From NCBI GenBank assembly GCA_003550325.1, contig QKWP01000368.1:275801-339800 (forward strand): a stretch of DNA of 64,000 bases, in the 5' to 3' direction. The stretch's first letter is position 1, and each line of letters begins with the position of its first letter. Below the pieces are notes generated by a model that did not search any database, had not been told where the DNA came from, and saw only the letters and a program-made list of their open reading frames with translations. The DNA comes from Gigaspora rosea. Its lineage: Eukaryota > Glomeromycota > Glomeromycetes > Diversisporales > Gigasporaceae. Made by a program: the position numbers and the translations under genes. Below, piece after piece: positions 1 to 11,170 of the stretch.

Positions 1-511
1 CCAAGAAATTAGCTAATTTCTGGTACTCACCTTAAATTTAATTCTATACAATTATTATTTATCTTTTTTGAAACTACTATATCATCTTGCGAAATTTCAT
101 CTCTAAAATACACAATAAGGTTTTCAGTTGAACTTCCTATATTCTTGTACTTTTGATTATATCATCATTCACTTTTATCCAAGATCTTGCAAATTCGTAC
201 TTCTTCACCTATGCTATTAATATCCTTTTCAAAGTAATTCCAAGTAAATGATAGTTGCTTATGTTTGTATAGTATGTTAGGTTTAGACACTGTTTAAAAA
301 AAAAAATTTACCAATTAGATATATTTAAACCCCTAGCTTATTGTTATAATTTAATAACTTTTTCTTTATTTTCTAAAACTGTTTGAATACTAGATGATGG
401 TTCAGCAATTGCTAATAAACGTGTCGAAATTCTTGAACTTTCAGACTAACTTTTTTGTTTCCAATCAATATGCATTGTTTCATAGTCACTATTATAATAA
501 TATTCCAGATT

Positions 512-677
512 AGGGTGCTGACATTTATTAGATAATATTTTAAGGGGTAGGGAGGTCAAAAAAAATCTTACCTTAGTTAAATTTGATTGGTTAAAATTCT
601 ATTTATAGACCTTATCTGGGGGTGGGGAGATAAGCTCCTATAGTAAATAGATATTAGGTAATAAATGTCAGCGCCCT
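512..677. mobile_element. MITE, AGGGTGCTGACA family, copy 1
   Basis: The two ends are inverted copies: AGGGTGCTGACATTTATTAG on the left, and a right end reading AGGGCGCTGACATTTATTAC on the other strand. The interior has no ORF and contains runs of G on both sides (ggggtaggg, gggggtgggg). Three related copies lie at 11989-12140, 33134-33291 and 35210-35371, which marks it as a dispersed non-autonomous family. No clear target-site duplication is visible, so the superfamily is not assigned. Confidence 0.75.
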
Positions 678-895
678 TATTATCTTCTATCATTTGTAAA
701 TTTTTTTGCAGTTTATATCTGATATTTAAAAATCAATCTTCTAGCTAAAAGGGATGCCATTTATTACATGATTTTTAGTATGAATACATGGTTAGAGGTA
801 GTGATCACATCTATATATTATATTAATCATATCAGCGAATTGGTATAATTGGGCATTTTTTCGATAAACTATTACACAAAAAAGTTGCTCCTAAA

Positions 896-1161
896 TAGTG
901 GTTTAAGCCAGCTAATATAGCTGTAGCTAAGCCAGCTTAGCTGGCTAAGCCAGCTGATGTAATGTGATCGGCTAGCTAATGTGGCTAAAAGCTAACTATT
1001 ATAAGAATCCAATAAATTCCGAAAAGTAAAATAAATAGAAATAAAGTATGGGTCCAAATATCCCGAAATATTCTGAAATGCGTTAGCCATTAGCCAGCTT
1101 AGCCGATGATTTAGTCAACTGGCTAAGCTAGCCGACTAAAACCATGTGGCTTAAATCACTA
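896..1161. mobile_element. hAT-type MITE
   Basis: The termini are TAGTGGTTTAAGCCA and, on the other strand, TAGTGATTTAAGCCA. They are flanked by near-identical 8-bp duplications, CTCCTAAA (888-895) and CTCCTAAG (1162-1169). TIRs ending in YAGTG with an 8-bp TSD are the hAT signature. The interior is built from repeats of AGCTGGCTA-type words in both orientations and has no coding capacity. Confidence 0.85.
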
Positions 1162-1384
1162 CTCCTAAGTGACGTTGAAAACTAACAAAATGAAGCACTT
1201 GTTATAACTAACAAAAGGGCTTCTTTAATATCTAGACAAGTTAAAAAACCAAAAAAACTTAATAAAAGAGCTATGCCAAGCTGTAAAAAGAAGTACTTTT
1301 ACTGTTTGTTGAAATACTCAGGCATTTTAGAATGGATTGGGCATTGTTAGATGGGTTAATAACTATCAAGGGTAAATTCAGAAC

Positions 1385-1522
1385 TAATTTTCAAAAAAAT
1401 GGCCTTTTTAATCTACTTTTGGCTTATAATTAAATACATAAATTTCATAATGTTCTACATACTTAATTATAAATGCAAAGCTGATTAAAAAGGCCATTTT
1501 TGTGAAAATTCGCTCTATAGTA
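1385..1522. repeat. Imperfect palindrome (MITE-like)
   Basis: The arms are inverted copies around AAAAATGGCCTTTTTAATC (left) and GATTAAAAAGGCCATTTTT (right), separated by an AT-rich loop of about 60 bases. No ORF or TSD was recognised. Confidence 0.6.
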
Positions 1523-2007
1523 AATTTTCGTGTAAAATTTTTTTGATAATCCTCAATCATGATTGGTCGATTTACCTAATAATGCCAATTCACTGATATG
1601 TTAATCAGAATTAGATAAAGTGATCACACCATATATGAATAGGGGTGGCTACTAAGTAAAAAATATCAAGTGATAAATAGCATGTCCCTAATGCTTATAA
1701 ATCAATAACCCTTTATTACATCATATTTGGTAAATTAATCAATCAATAAAATTCTAAATTTTTATATTGTAATCCCATTTTTCTAGATTTTTAACACTTT
1801 AGGGTTTTTTAAAAAACAAAGTAAAAAAAAATTAAATTTTGGTATTTATAAAAACCATATTATAATTGGTTTGTTAGTAAAGCTTTAATACACAATAACA
1901 ATTTTTCTGTCAATTTTCTCATACCATAGCTACAGTGCACGACACCTAAAAACTAAAATAATTTCAAAAATTAATAGCTCATGATACAGAAAAGATATAA
2001 AAAAAAG

Positions 2008-2056
2008 GAAGCTGCTAAATTGTAGCCAAGCTAATTTGCTACAACTTAGCGGCTTT
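2008..2056. repeat. Short hairpin
   Basis: An inverted repeat pairs AAGCTGCTAAATTGTAGC with GCTACAACTTAGCGGCTT across a short loop, immediately upstream of the large palindromic element. Confidence 0.5.
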
Positions 2057-2070
2057 ATTTTGAAAATAAT

Positions 2071-4008
2071 TATACGACAGGGTGAAACCTGAGTCACTAG
2101 CTAGTAAAACCTGAGTTTATTAGTAAAATCTGATTTTTTAAAAAAAAAATAAGTAAAATCTGAGTTTATTAGTAAAACCTGAGTTTATTAGTAAAATTTG
2201 AGTTTATTAAAAAAAATAAATAAAATCTGATATATGTAGGGTGAAATCTGCTATTAAACAAAAACTGTTCTAAAACTTTAAGCAAAGATATCTTGACAAC
2301 CACCTGATCAAATTCAGTGAAAATTTTTTTATTTGAATTCTATAAATCCATAGATTTCAAAAAAAATTTCATCAAATTTGATCAAGTAATTATCAAGATA
2401 ACTTCACTCAAAGTTATAGAAAAAATCAAACCATCTATTAAAATAGAAGCTACGCAAATTTTTTCTAAAACTTTGATCAAAGATATCTTTGCAACCACCT
2501 AATCAAATTCGATGAAAATTTTTTTATTTGAATTATACAGATCCATAAAATTCAAATAAAAAATTTTCATCGAATTTGATCAAGTAGTTGCTAAGATATC
2601 CTTGATCAAAGTTTTGTCAAAAATTTAAAACGTATCTGTTATGTGATACGCATTTTGAAATTTTCTAAAACTTGCATCAAAGATATCTCTGCAACTACCT
2701 GACAAATACGATGAAAATTTTTTTATTTGAATTATATGGATTCATATAATTCAAATAAAAAAAATTTTATCAAATTTGATCAGGTGGTTGCAGAGATATC
2801 ATTGATCAAAGTTTTGTCAAAAATTTAAAACGTATCTGTCATGTGATACGTGTTTTGAAATTCTTTAAAACTTTGATCAAAGATATCTCTGCAACCACCT
2901 GATCAAATTCAATAAAAATTTTTTTATTTAAATTATATGGATTCATATAATTCAAATAAAAAAAATTTTATCGAATTTGATCAGGTGGTTGCAGAGATAT
3001 CATTGATCAAAGTTTTGTCAAAAATTTAAAATATATTTGTCATGTGATACATGTTTTGAAATTTACTAAAACTTTAATCAAAGATATTTCTGCAACCACC
3101 TGATCAAATTGATAAAACTTTTTTATTTAAATTATATGGATCCATATTATTCAAATAAAAAAATTTTCATCGAATTTGATCAGATGGTTGCAGAGATATC
3201 ATTGATCAAAGTTTTGTCAAAAATTTAAAATGTATCATTTTGAAATTCTTTAAAACTTTGATCAAAGATATTTCTGCAACCACCTGATCAAATGCGATAA
3301 AAATTTTTTTTATTTGAATTATATGGATCCGCATAATTTAAATAAAAAAATTTTCATTGAATTTGATCAGGTGATTGCAGAGATATCTTTGATCAAAGTT
3401 TTAAAGAATTTCAAAATACAACTACTTGATCAAATTTGATAAAAATTTTTTATTTAAATTCTATGGATCCATATAATTCAAATAAAAAAATTTTCATCGA
3501 ATTTGATTAGGTGGTTGCAAAGATATCTTTGATCAAAGTTTTAGAAAAAAATTTTGCTTAGCTTCTATTTTGATAGACGGTTTGATTTTTTTTTATAACT
3601 TTGAGCAAAGATATTTTGATAATCACTTGATCAAATTCAATGAAATTTTTTTTTGAAATTTATGGGTTTATAGAATTCAAATAAAAAAATTTCATTGAAT
3701 TTGATCAGGTGGTTGTCAAGATATCTTTGCTTAAAGTTTTAGAACAGTTTTTGTTTAATAGCGGATTTCACTCTATCTATATCAGATTTTACTTATTTTT
3801 TTTAATAAACTCAGAATTTACTAATAAACTCAGGTTTTACTAATAAACTCAGATTTTACTTATTTTTTTTAAAAACTCAGATATTACTAATAAACTTAGG
3901 TTTTACTAATAAACTCAGATTTTACTTATTTTTTAAAAAAAAAACTTAGATTTTACTAATAAACTCAGGTTTTACTAGCTGATGACTCAGGTTTCACCCC
4001 GTTGTATA
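2071..4008. mobile_element. 1.94-kb palindromic element built of repeated palindromes
   Basis: The outer ends are inverted copies: TATACGACAGGGTGAAACC on the left, and a right end reading TATACAACGGGGTGAAACC on the other strand. Flanking AATAAT/ATAAT may be a short target duplication. Each terminal segment (about 2085-2245 and 3770-3990) is a run of direct repeats of AGTAAAACCTGAGTTTATT. Between them lie eight palindromic units with centres near 2348, 2540, 2739, 2943, 3140, 3325, 3470 and 3667. A unit arm contains TTTGATCAAAGATATC, then GCAACCACCTGATCAAATTC, then an A/T block and a centre like ATATGGATCCATAT. There is no convincing ORF. It is probably a non-autonomous DNA transposon whose interior expanded by unequal exchange. 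Confidence 0.8.
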
Positions 4009-4084
4009 ATAATTATATATTATTGCTTTATATCACTTTAAATATATACAATTTTTATATAATACATTAAAAAATTACCAAAAA

Positions 4085-4175
4085 TGGGTGACGTCTAAAG
4101 TGGAGGCACATCATGTAATATAACCACGACTGTAATTGGCCAAAAATAACAAAAATCGTGATTGGTCGAAGGTAA
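4085..4175. repeat. Dispersed repeat carrying the unoccupied version of a hAT target
   Basis: This segment contains GACGTCTAAAGTGGAGGC. On the other strand it matches the sequence flanking the hAT MITE at 11512-11745, but without the insertion. It also shares the word pair 'attggccaaaa / attggtcga' with 11270-11330. It serves as a paralogous empty site; no gene is present. Confidence 0.65.
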
Positions 4176-6074
4176 TATGTTCGATTTGTTAGTGATTATC
4201 GATCGCAAAAAATTTTTTTTTTGAACTTTGGATATCGACATGATTTTTTTATAGTTTTTCGTAGATTTTTTTTTCTTGAAAATTAATGTTCCAACATAAA
4301 ATTTTCCTTTAGAAATCATAGAACTTTGGCAACCCGGCCTTTAGAAATTTTTTGTTTTTGTATTTTTATATATATTTTTTTTAAAATATATATATACAGT
4401 ACATAGTAAATGTAAATATTGCAGTGTAAAAAAATACTGTAGCATAGAAAAAAAGCCTTACTGGGTTAAAAACTTTACCGTAGTATAGCTAATATACTAA
4501 AAACTTTGCTAAGTTGAGACCAACAAAATTTAGTGCTGATCGTCAATATTTTACATTTAATAGTTTTTTATTTTATTTTATTTTTTTTTTATAATTTAAA
4601 TGTATTAATTTTTTTTGTAACATTTAAAATTTGCAAGAAAAAAAAATTTTTTTGCATTTGGTTATATCTATTATGTCTACTTCTCTTTCGAGTGTCGCTT
4701 CCTTAGGTGTCACATCTAGTGTGCCTCAGGTTGCTGTAGATGCTGCTCCTACATCAATATCAAGCCTCACATCTGATGAAAAACGCAGTTTTCTTTTTGA
4801 TGTAAATGGAACTTTAGAAGTTCCAATAGAGGAATTTGATGATAATTGGTGGCCATTGATCTTGAATGTCTGGATGCAATGGGATTCGCACAAGTACATG
4901 AATAGTGATGTTCGCAAGACTTTTGCCTACTGCTTTACGAAACATCGGACATCGAGTATTCGACAAGACAAAAATATTCTAATAGAAAACCGCTGAATAA
5001 CAAAGCTACGGCCATCTGGCCTATATAATGTAAAAATTAAAGTTACTTGGTTTGTTGCTTCAAAGATAGTCCAAATAGAACGATATAAACAATTTCCAAA
5101 CCACATGCATTCTTTGTTAGAATGCGATAGAATAAAGCGATCAAAGGCCATCAAGACTTTGGTTGAACAAAAAGCTGTTAAAAATTATTCTCCTCCGGCA
5201 ATCACAGCTGCAGTGAAAGAATATGCAACGGTTGAGCTAGGTCTTGGCGCAAGTGTGTGTGAACTAAAGCATAAAAAAGTAATGAATCAAATATAAGGTT
5301 CATGGGCCTATGGAGGCTCACCTTATTGGAAATTCGAATTTAAAGCTTGATATCTCAGAAACCATAACTTATTTAGTGGAACAGGAATATTGTGTTGAAA
5401 ATTATCGTGTTATTCAATAATCAACCAAGGGAATTGTGTTCGCGCATCTGGAACAACTAAAAAAACTTGAACGGCATGGTTGGTTGACTTTGATAGATTC
5501 TACACACAAGACCAACCGATACGACTGGCGCTTGTTCACCCTTTACATTCGTGACACTTATGGCTGCTAGAACATGGTGGCTCACTTTTTTGTGAGCAGT
5601 GAAAATAGCAATACTGTATCGGAAGCTTTGTTAATAGTTTGTAAGATGTGCAATTACTAGTCCCCCGTTATATACTTTCAGATCAAAGCTCTATTAAGGC
5701 CAAGAGTATTAAAAATGTTTTTTATGGTATAGCCGCAAGTGAACAGGAATGCCAAATTATACTTTGTATTGTCTATGTTATAAGGATGTGGATGCAAAAA
5801 ATATATGAGAAAGGAACTCGTGACGTCATGATTGCTGTGATGTACAAATGAACAAAGATAGGCTGTGAAAGCCTTGTTCAAGATGCAATCGATCGTTGTT
5901 CTGTTCCCATTATACAAAAGTATATTGAAAGAAACTATGTAAAGAATACACATCAGTGGGGTTTGTGGGCCCGTTAGCATTCTCCTTTACTTTTACAAGT
6001 TACGTCTACAAATCAATTGGAATCTTTTTATAATGAAATAAAAAGAGTAACGTCTTTATTACATGGCTTAATTG

Positions 6075-6277
6075 GTATGTATTAATGATTATACATGTTA
6101 AAGAAAGTATTTTGGCACATTTCGGCATTGATTTTTGATATGAAACCGCTGAGCAGTTTCATATCAAAAACCAATGCTGAAATGTACCGAAATACTTTCT
6201 GTAACATGATCGTAATGACCTTTTTTGTTAACTTTTTTTTCTTTTATTACCTACTCACCTTTTATCTATTTATTTAG
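6075..6277 (+). other. Intron of the MULE gene containing a near-perfect hairpin
   Basis: The donor GTATGT (6075) and acceptor ATTTAG (6277) restore the reading frame LIG-AIHSIVDID. About half of the intron (roughly 6095-6215) is an inverted repeat with GAAAGTATTTTGGCACATTT on the left and its near-complement on the right, centred near 6153. The hairpin looks like a MITE that either inserted in, or created, the intron. Confidence 0.7.
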
Positions 6278-6725
6278 GCGCTATTCATAGCATCGTCGAT
6301 ATCGATTATATAAAAAGATCAGAATCAGAAAGTGCCGCCTTTAACTATCACATAAAAAAAGTTTCAGCATATGGTGTCGATAATCATATTCTTGAAGAAA
6401 TACGTAAGTTTCCTTTTCCATTTCAAAATTTACTTGTTAAAGAAGCATGTGTAGTAGCGAATAGACTTGAAAAGGGCAAAAGTACCCCAGGTTAACCTCT
6501 CTTAATTGCCACTGCTTGTTTCAAAATCGGTATTTATTACCGTGCAAACATATTTTTCATGAGCATATGTATGGCAATAAGTTATTAACTAGTGATGTAT
6601 GGAAGGCATTTCGGGAAATGTTTGAAGAAAGTGAGTATGAAGTGTATGAAAGACAGGAATCATTTATAGAATATGTGCAAACTGAACAGCAAAAAAGGGC
6701 TAAAAATCGGAGAATCGCTATGACA

Positions 6726-7020
6726 GGACCCCGGACATCTCTTATATAGGTCATAACTGGATTTTGGCCAATTTTGACATAATTTGCTAAAAATGTCAAA
6801 ATCTATTTATTTAAATAACTTTTGATCCAGTAATCAGAATTGAATGAACTTTTTTTGTTAGATGCGCCTCACCGATAGCTTCATTTTAAAAAAAAGTTCA
6901 TTCAAATTGGACCACTGGATGCCAAGATAATTGCCAAAAACTGATTTTTTGCTTTTTAAATTTCGGGGGTTTTTGCTGAAATGCGTAACGTATGACCTCT
7001 GTACTACATGTCCAGGGTCC
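6726..7020. mobile_element. MITE, GGACCCTGGACAT family, inside the MULE gene
   Basis: The ends are inverted copies: GGACCCCGGACATCTC on the left, and a right end reading GGACCCTGGACATGTAG on the other strand, each followed by AGGTCATA in the inverted sense. The host codons read ATG ACA GG. before it and GGT CCT GCT after it, so M-T-G-P-A is intact around the insertion. The interior is a palindrome with GATCCAGTAATC on the left and GACCACTGGATGCC on the right. A second copy is at 30331-30560. Confidence 0.8.
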
Positions 7021-7176
7021 TGCTGTGACTAAATTAACTAAAAGGGTGCGTGATAGATATTGGAATGTTGAGGAGATGAGTAATGTTGAAAGAGTAGAAG
7101 CCTATATTTCTATTTTAGAGAATTCTTTAAATCCAATTATTTTGCGATTTGATCAATTAATAGATAGGATTTACCT

Positions 7177-8160
7177 GTACTAGATCTAGTACATTGTACT
7201 AGATTTAGTACATAATTAAACTTAATTATCTATTAATTTTTAAAATTAACTACTTAATTAAATATTTTTTAATAATATTTTAACTTATGGGCTACTTGTT
7301 TTAAAAAACTTATAGCTTTACATAGCTTTTTAAATTTTGTACATTTTTTTTAAAATTCGCATTTGCTAGTTTAACCTAGTTTTTAGCACATTTACTAGTA
7401 ATTTTACAAAATATTTTTGATTATAAAAAATTTTTTTACTAAATAATTTATTTAAACTATTAATAAAATTATAAACATAAGTTTGTTAGTTATAATTTTA
7501 AAATTTTATTTAAGATTAGATTAATATATAAGAAGTAATCTAAATTTGAAATTTTTGCTAGTAAATACTATAAAACTAAAATATCCAATTTATATATAAA
7601 AATTAGATGTAATTTTTTTAAAATTTAAAGTAATATAACTTGAGATATACTAATTTAGGATTAAAAAAAATTTTGTAATTGAAATTAGATAATAAATATT
7701 TATAATTTTGATTAAGAATTTAGAAAATTTAATTAGCAAAAAATTTTTTAAACTCTAGCTAAACTCATATGGCTTACTATGTAAAGTAATAATTTGTAAA
7801 AATTTTCAAAAAAAGCTTATAATATAAGTAATAATTTTTATAATATAACTAATAATAATATTTTTTTTATAACAAGCCTATACAATTTTTTATTTATTAA
7901 AACTTTTAATTTGCCAAATATATTAATAAATTATAATTATAACTGACTTTATAAATGTACGAAATCTAGTACATTAGAAATCACAAAAAATACAATATAT
8001 AAAAAAAATTTTTTTATAAAAATTTTATTATTAATTTAAAAAACTATACTGCTAAACTATTTTTGAATACTTATTAGATTTTTGTATATAAAAAAAATTA
8101 AGCTATTAATTTTTTTAAATTTTTAATGCATTTTTTAAAATGTACTATATTTCGTACAAA
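7177..8160. repeat. Extremely AT-rich block bounded by GTAC..TAGTAC words
   Basis: Four near-palindromic 16-mers occur at 7177-7192 (GTACTAGATCTAGTAC), 7196-7211, 7957-7972 (GTACGAAATCTAGTAC) and 8142-8157 (GTACTATATTTCGTAC). Between them is A/T-only-like DNA with no ORF. The block may be a decayed element; the first word overlaps the stop of the MULE fossil. Confidence 0.45.
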
Positions 8161-9075
8161 AGGGTAAATCCAATCCATTAAATATAAAAAATTAAATGAT
8201 CAGCATTTTTGTAATAAATTTTTTTGAAATACTATATAATTGATATAATTAAAATATTGTAAAGTTTATTTAATTATTTTTTATTTTATTTTTATTTATT
8301 TTTTTTTTACGTTTTTATTATTTTATTTATTTATTTATTTTGCTTTTTAATTAAAATTTATTACTTTTTCTTTTAGATTTTTCTATTCGCGTCGGAGTTG
8401 TTCTGGCGAGAATCTCAAAGGTAATATCCCCTTTATTAGTTATTACTTTCTCATAGCTTATTATTTCTTACGAATAACCACAGACTTAATATTGACATAT
8501 TCAGGTTCATTAGCGCTTACCATTATATATACTTCTCATATAGGCTTATCTTATTTGTTATTTAGTCGGTAAATATATACTGTATTTAAAATTGCTATCC
8601 GAATTCGTAGTATTTTATCACCACTCTAATTTACCTAGTCTCTTTTTTTTTCGTAGTAATCTGTCAGTGAGTATAAGGATCATTTATTTGTTTATATATA
8701 GTTTATAATATTTACTATCACATATAACTTTCATTTAGACAATCTTTCTCTTGTTTATTTAGTTGAACATATTTATGAAATTCATAATATCTCGTTCAAT
8801 ACTATTTCCATTTAGTTTTATTTATTCATATTAATAATTTAATCAGTTAGTATAAGGATCTTTTTATTAATTGGTATGTTTAAACTGGTTATTTTGAGTT
8901 CATAACTTTTTAATCATAGTAGTTCATCTTATTCACATTAATTTATTTAGTTTTATTAATCAACACTTAGATGAGCCATTCAAGTTCATAGCATTTATTA
9001 TCATCTCTATCATTTGCTCTATATCATTCTCTCTAAATTAATTTGAGGTATGTTTAAAATTACAATTCAGATTTT
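8161..9075. other. Gene-free T-rich stretch with diverged repeats
   Basis: No coding region is supported. Words such as AGTATAAGGATC (near 8674 and 8854) and GTATGTTTAAA (8875, 9049) recur at irregular spacing, suggesting an old tandem or dispersed repeat. A possible micro-exon (GTCGGAGTTGTTCTGGCGAG with AG before and GT after, near 8376-8420) cannot be joined to anything. Confidence 0.4.
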
Positions 9076-9184
9076 ATAACTAGGTTCTGCAAGTGCTAAC
9101 ATGATGCTGACAAAACATAGTACCTGGCACGCAGGCACTATGTTTTTTTGATACTATGCCCGGCACTTGCAGAACCCTAGTTAT
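9076..9184. mobile_element. Small MITE (109 bp)
   Basis: The inverted termini are ATAACTAGGTTCTGCAAGTG and a right end that reads ATAACTAGGGTTCTGCAAGTG from the other strand. An inner inverted pair is CATAGTACC / GGCACTATG. It is too short to code and lies inside a diverged T-rich repeat. Confidence 0.7.
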
Positions 9185-9430
9185 ACTTACTATCTCGCTT
9201 TGTTCGTTTTAAATTTAGTTAGTTATTTAGTTAGTATTTACCATTTCATTATACCTATCATTTAGTTCTATTTAATTTGTTAATTTAGTTTGTGGGTGTG
9301 AAGACTTTATCAATCAGTTTTTAAACAAGGTATGTATAAAGGTTCTTTTATCAATATATTGTTGTTATTTATGTTAAAATATTTACAATTATATTTATTT
9401 GTATTTAATTTAGTTTATAGTGATATCATT

Positions 9431-9749
9431 TACCGTATATTTCCGAAAATAAGCAACCTTTTTTGGCCAAAAAATTACACGAAAAAACGAGGGGGTTGCT
9501 TATTTTCGAAATATTAAATTTTTTGAAAAATTGAAAAACGTACTAATAAAATATTGTTCAAATAACACCAAATTTTTACTATAGATATATTTTTATGCGC
9601 TGAACAACTTTACTTAATCGACTTTTTGAAGTTTACTTAGCAAAAAAAAGTTTTATATATAGCAACTGCTAATGCGTTTTTTGAAATTTTTGAAAAAAAT
9701 CAGGGGGTTGCTTATTTTCGGAGTAGCTTATTTTCGGGAATCTACGGTA
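9431..9749. mobile_element. MITE with four CGAAAATAAGC subterminal motifs
   Basis: The ends are inverted: TACCGTATATTTCCGAAAATA on the left, and TACCGTAGATTCCCGAAAATA when the right end is read on the other strand. The word CGAAAATAAGC with a following ACC or TAC occurs four times, once on the + strand (9443) and three times inverted (near 9494, 9706 and 9727). Host sequence ATCAT is found on both sides. Clusters of subterminal motifs are typical of transposase-binding sites, but the superfamily is not identified. Confidence 0.7.
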
Positions 9750-9959
9750 TCATCACTCTATATCTATCGTTTCATTTCATTTTATTCATAAATTTGTGAA
9801 TTAATTAATCGATGCATATTTATATTATGTTATGGTTAGTATAAATCTTTACTTATTACGTTCATTTAAATATTTTTAGTTTTATTTTAAATAAAATATT
9901 TAATTTTTATTGGATTTTGTTTATTAGGTTATACAAAATTAACTTACTGGTTTTTATAA

Positions 9960-10900
9960 CTTGGCAAGTTTTTTTGAAAGCTTTTTTTGAAAATTTTTTT
10001 TATATGTTTTAATAGCCGGCAGATTAGATACTTTAAAATTTTTTTATAAATAAAAAAAAACCTTTAATTTTTTTAATTATTAATTTAATATAAAACAAAA
10101 CTTTTTTTAAAAATTAATTTTTTTTAAAAAATGGCCCGAAAAAATTTTTTTAATAATTTTTTTTTTAATTTTTTTTAATAAAAAGGAAAATGTTTTTCAT
10201 GCACCTGCACGGTTGTGCATCCTTACGTGCATTATATAAAAATAATGATCATCATAGATAATCATTATTTTTTTTTATTTGTTTGTTTTTTTTGTTTTCG
10301 CTTACTAATCTTTTTTTTTAGTGTTGTAGTTCGTGTCATCGCTAGTGCCATCATGATACTGTCGTTGGTGCTGTTGCTAATTGGCGTCGTCGTTGGTGTT
10401 GTTTTGGTGTCGTCATAAGTGTTGTAATTGGTGTCGTCGCTAGCTGGTGTCATTGGTGTTCTTGTATGTGCTTCTCTCGGCGTTCTTGTGGGTAGTCTTG
10501 TATGGTGTTCATATGGTATGTATTTTATTTGTATAAGCGTTCTTTTTTTTTTGTATTTAGTTTTTTTTTACTTGTCTTTGGTATTCTCATAAATGGGGTT
10601 TTCAGCGTTCTTGTGGGTGGTTTTGTATATTTCTCCTGCATTTTTCTGGGGCGGTCTTGCTTGTTTTTTTTTTGGCATTTGTATGGTATGTTTTTTTTGC
10701 ATAAGTGTTCTTTTTTTTTATTTTGTAATATTTAGTTTGTTTTTTTTTCACTCGTATTTGATAAATATTTTTTTTTGGTTTGTTAGGTTTCGCCTAGACG
10801 TTGAATCACTCTTGGTAAGTATTTTTTAATTTACTTTTTAATTTATTTTTTTTTCTCTCTCTCTCTCTCTTATTTACTAATAACTTGATTTCTTTGAAGT
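9960..10900. other. Gene-free region with strong strand asymmetry
   Basis: The + strand is almost exclusively T and G from about 10265 to 10800 (gttggtgttgttttgg, tttttttttt, gtcgtc), with a (CT) run at 10855-10870. Apparent ORFs here are low-complexity Phe/Val/Ser strings and are not supported as genes. Confidence 0.55.
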
Positions 10901-11012
10901 CGCCATTCTTTGGAGTCGTCGTTCTTTGGAGTCATCGTTCTTTGGAGTCGTCATTTTTTGGAGTCGTTGCTTTTTGGAGTTGTCGTCTTTGAGATTGTTA
11001 TTCTTTGGAGTT
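10901..11012. repeat. 16-bp minisatellite, about seven units
   Basis: Tandem units of the form CGTTCTTTGGAGTCAT (16 bp) run with substitutions, for example ATTTTTTGGAGTCGT and GCTTTTTGGAGTTGT. The array sits at the end of the T/G-rich tract. It is out of step with codons, so it is not a coding repeat. Confidence 0.7.
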
Positions 11013-11137
11013 TTTGGAGTTACCGATTCCATCGTCTGTGAAGTTTTCATTGGTCAAGTTTCGCCTATTTCGACGCTTTCTTTATGCGAATAAGTGGGTG
11101 GTTTCGACTCTTTGTTTTGAATTAAGTGGATGGGTAG

Positions 11138-11170
11138 TGGGGTTAGGGTTAGAGTTAGGGTTGGGTTTGA
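11138..11170. repeat. Degenerate interstitial telomere-like run
   Basis: The segment reads GGGGTTAGGGTTAGAGTTAGG followed by GTTGGG, a short imperfect TTAGGG run. Similar runs occur at 25283, 31701, 34990 and 37293. Confidence 0.55.

Larger units (their letters stand above)
4673..7183 (+). pseudogene. MULE (Mutator-like) transposase with SWIM finger, broken
   Basis: Read through several frames, this is one gene fossil. It opens at ATG 4673 (MSTSLSSV) with an N-terminal region containing FDDNWWPLILNVWMQW. A helical stretch follows (SLLECDRIKRSKAIKTL, 5108-5160), then the DDE domain: IDSTHKTNRYDW near 5490-5530 (first Asp), LSDQSSIKAKSIK near 5675-5715 (second Asp) and STNQLESFYNEIKR near 6010-6050 (Glu). 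C-terminal to this is a SWIM-type zinc signature, CHC then CKH (6507-6555). An intron at 6075-6277 splits the codon in LIG|AIHS. Frameshifts or stops occur near 4996, 5296-5400, 5560-5650, 5850 and 6495. A MITE interrupts 6726-7020, after which the frame resumes as AVTKLTKRVRDRYWN to a stop at 7181-7183. MULE transposases with SWIM fingers excise and insert their own DNA. This copy cannot encode a full protein. Assignment is by motifs, and terminal inverted repeats of the parent element were not identified. Confidence 0.85.

Noticed and set aside
10215..10829. Several overlapping open frames (61-78 residues) in the T/G-rich tract
   Set aside because: They are Phe/Val/Ser/Leu strings produced by T-runs, overlap in two frames and have no splice or domain support.
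8376..11100. Possible spliced transcript with micro-exons (near 8376-8420, 10788-10814 and 11035-11100)
   Set aside because: Individual AG/GT borders exist, but no combination yields a frame or conserved RNA; repeats explain the similarity of GTTTCGCCTA words.
11138..11170. Chromosome end or internal telomere
   Set aside because: Runs are short, imperfect and found inside several mobile elements, so they do not mark a terminus.
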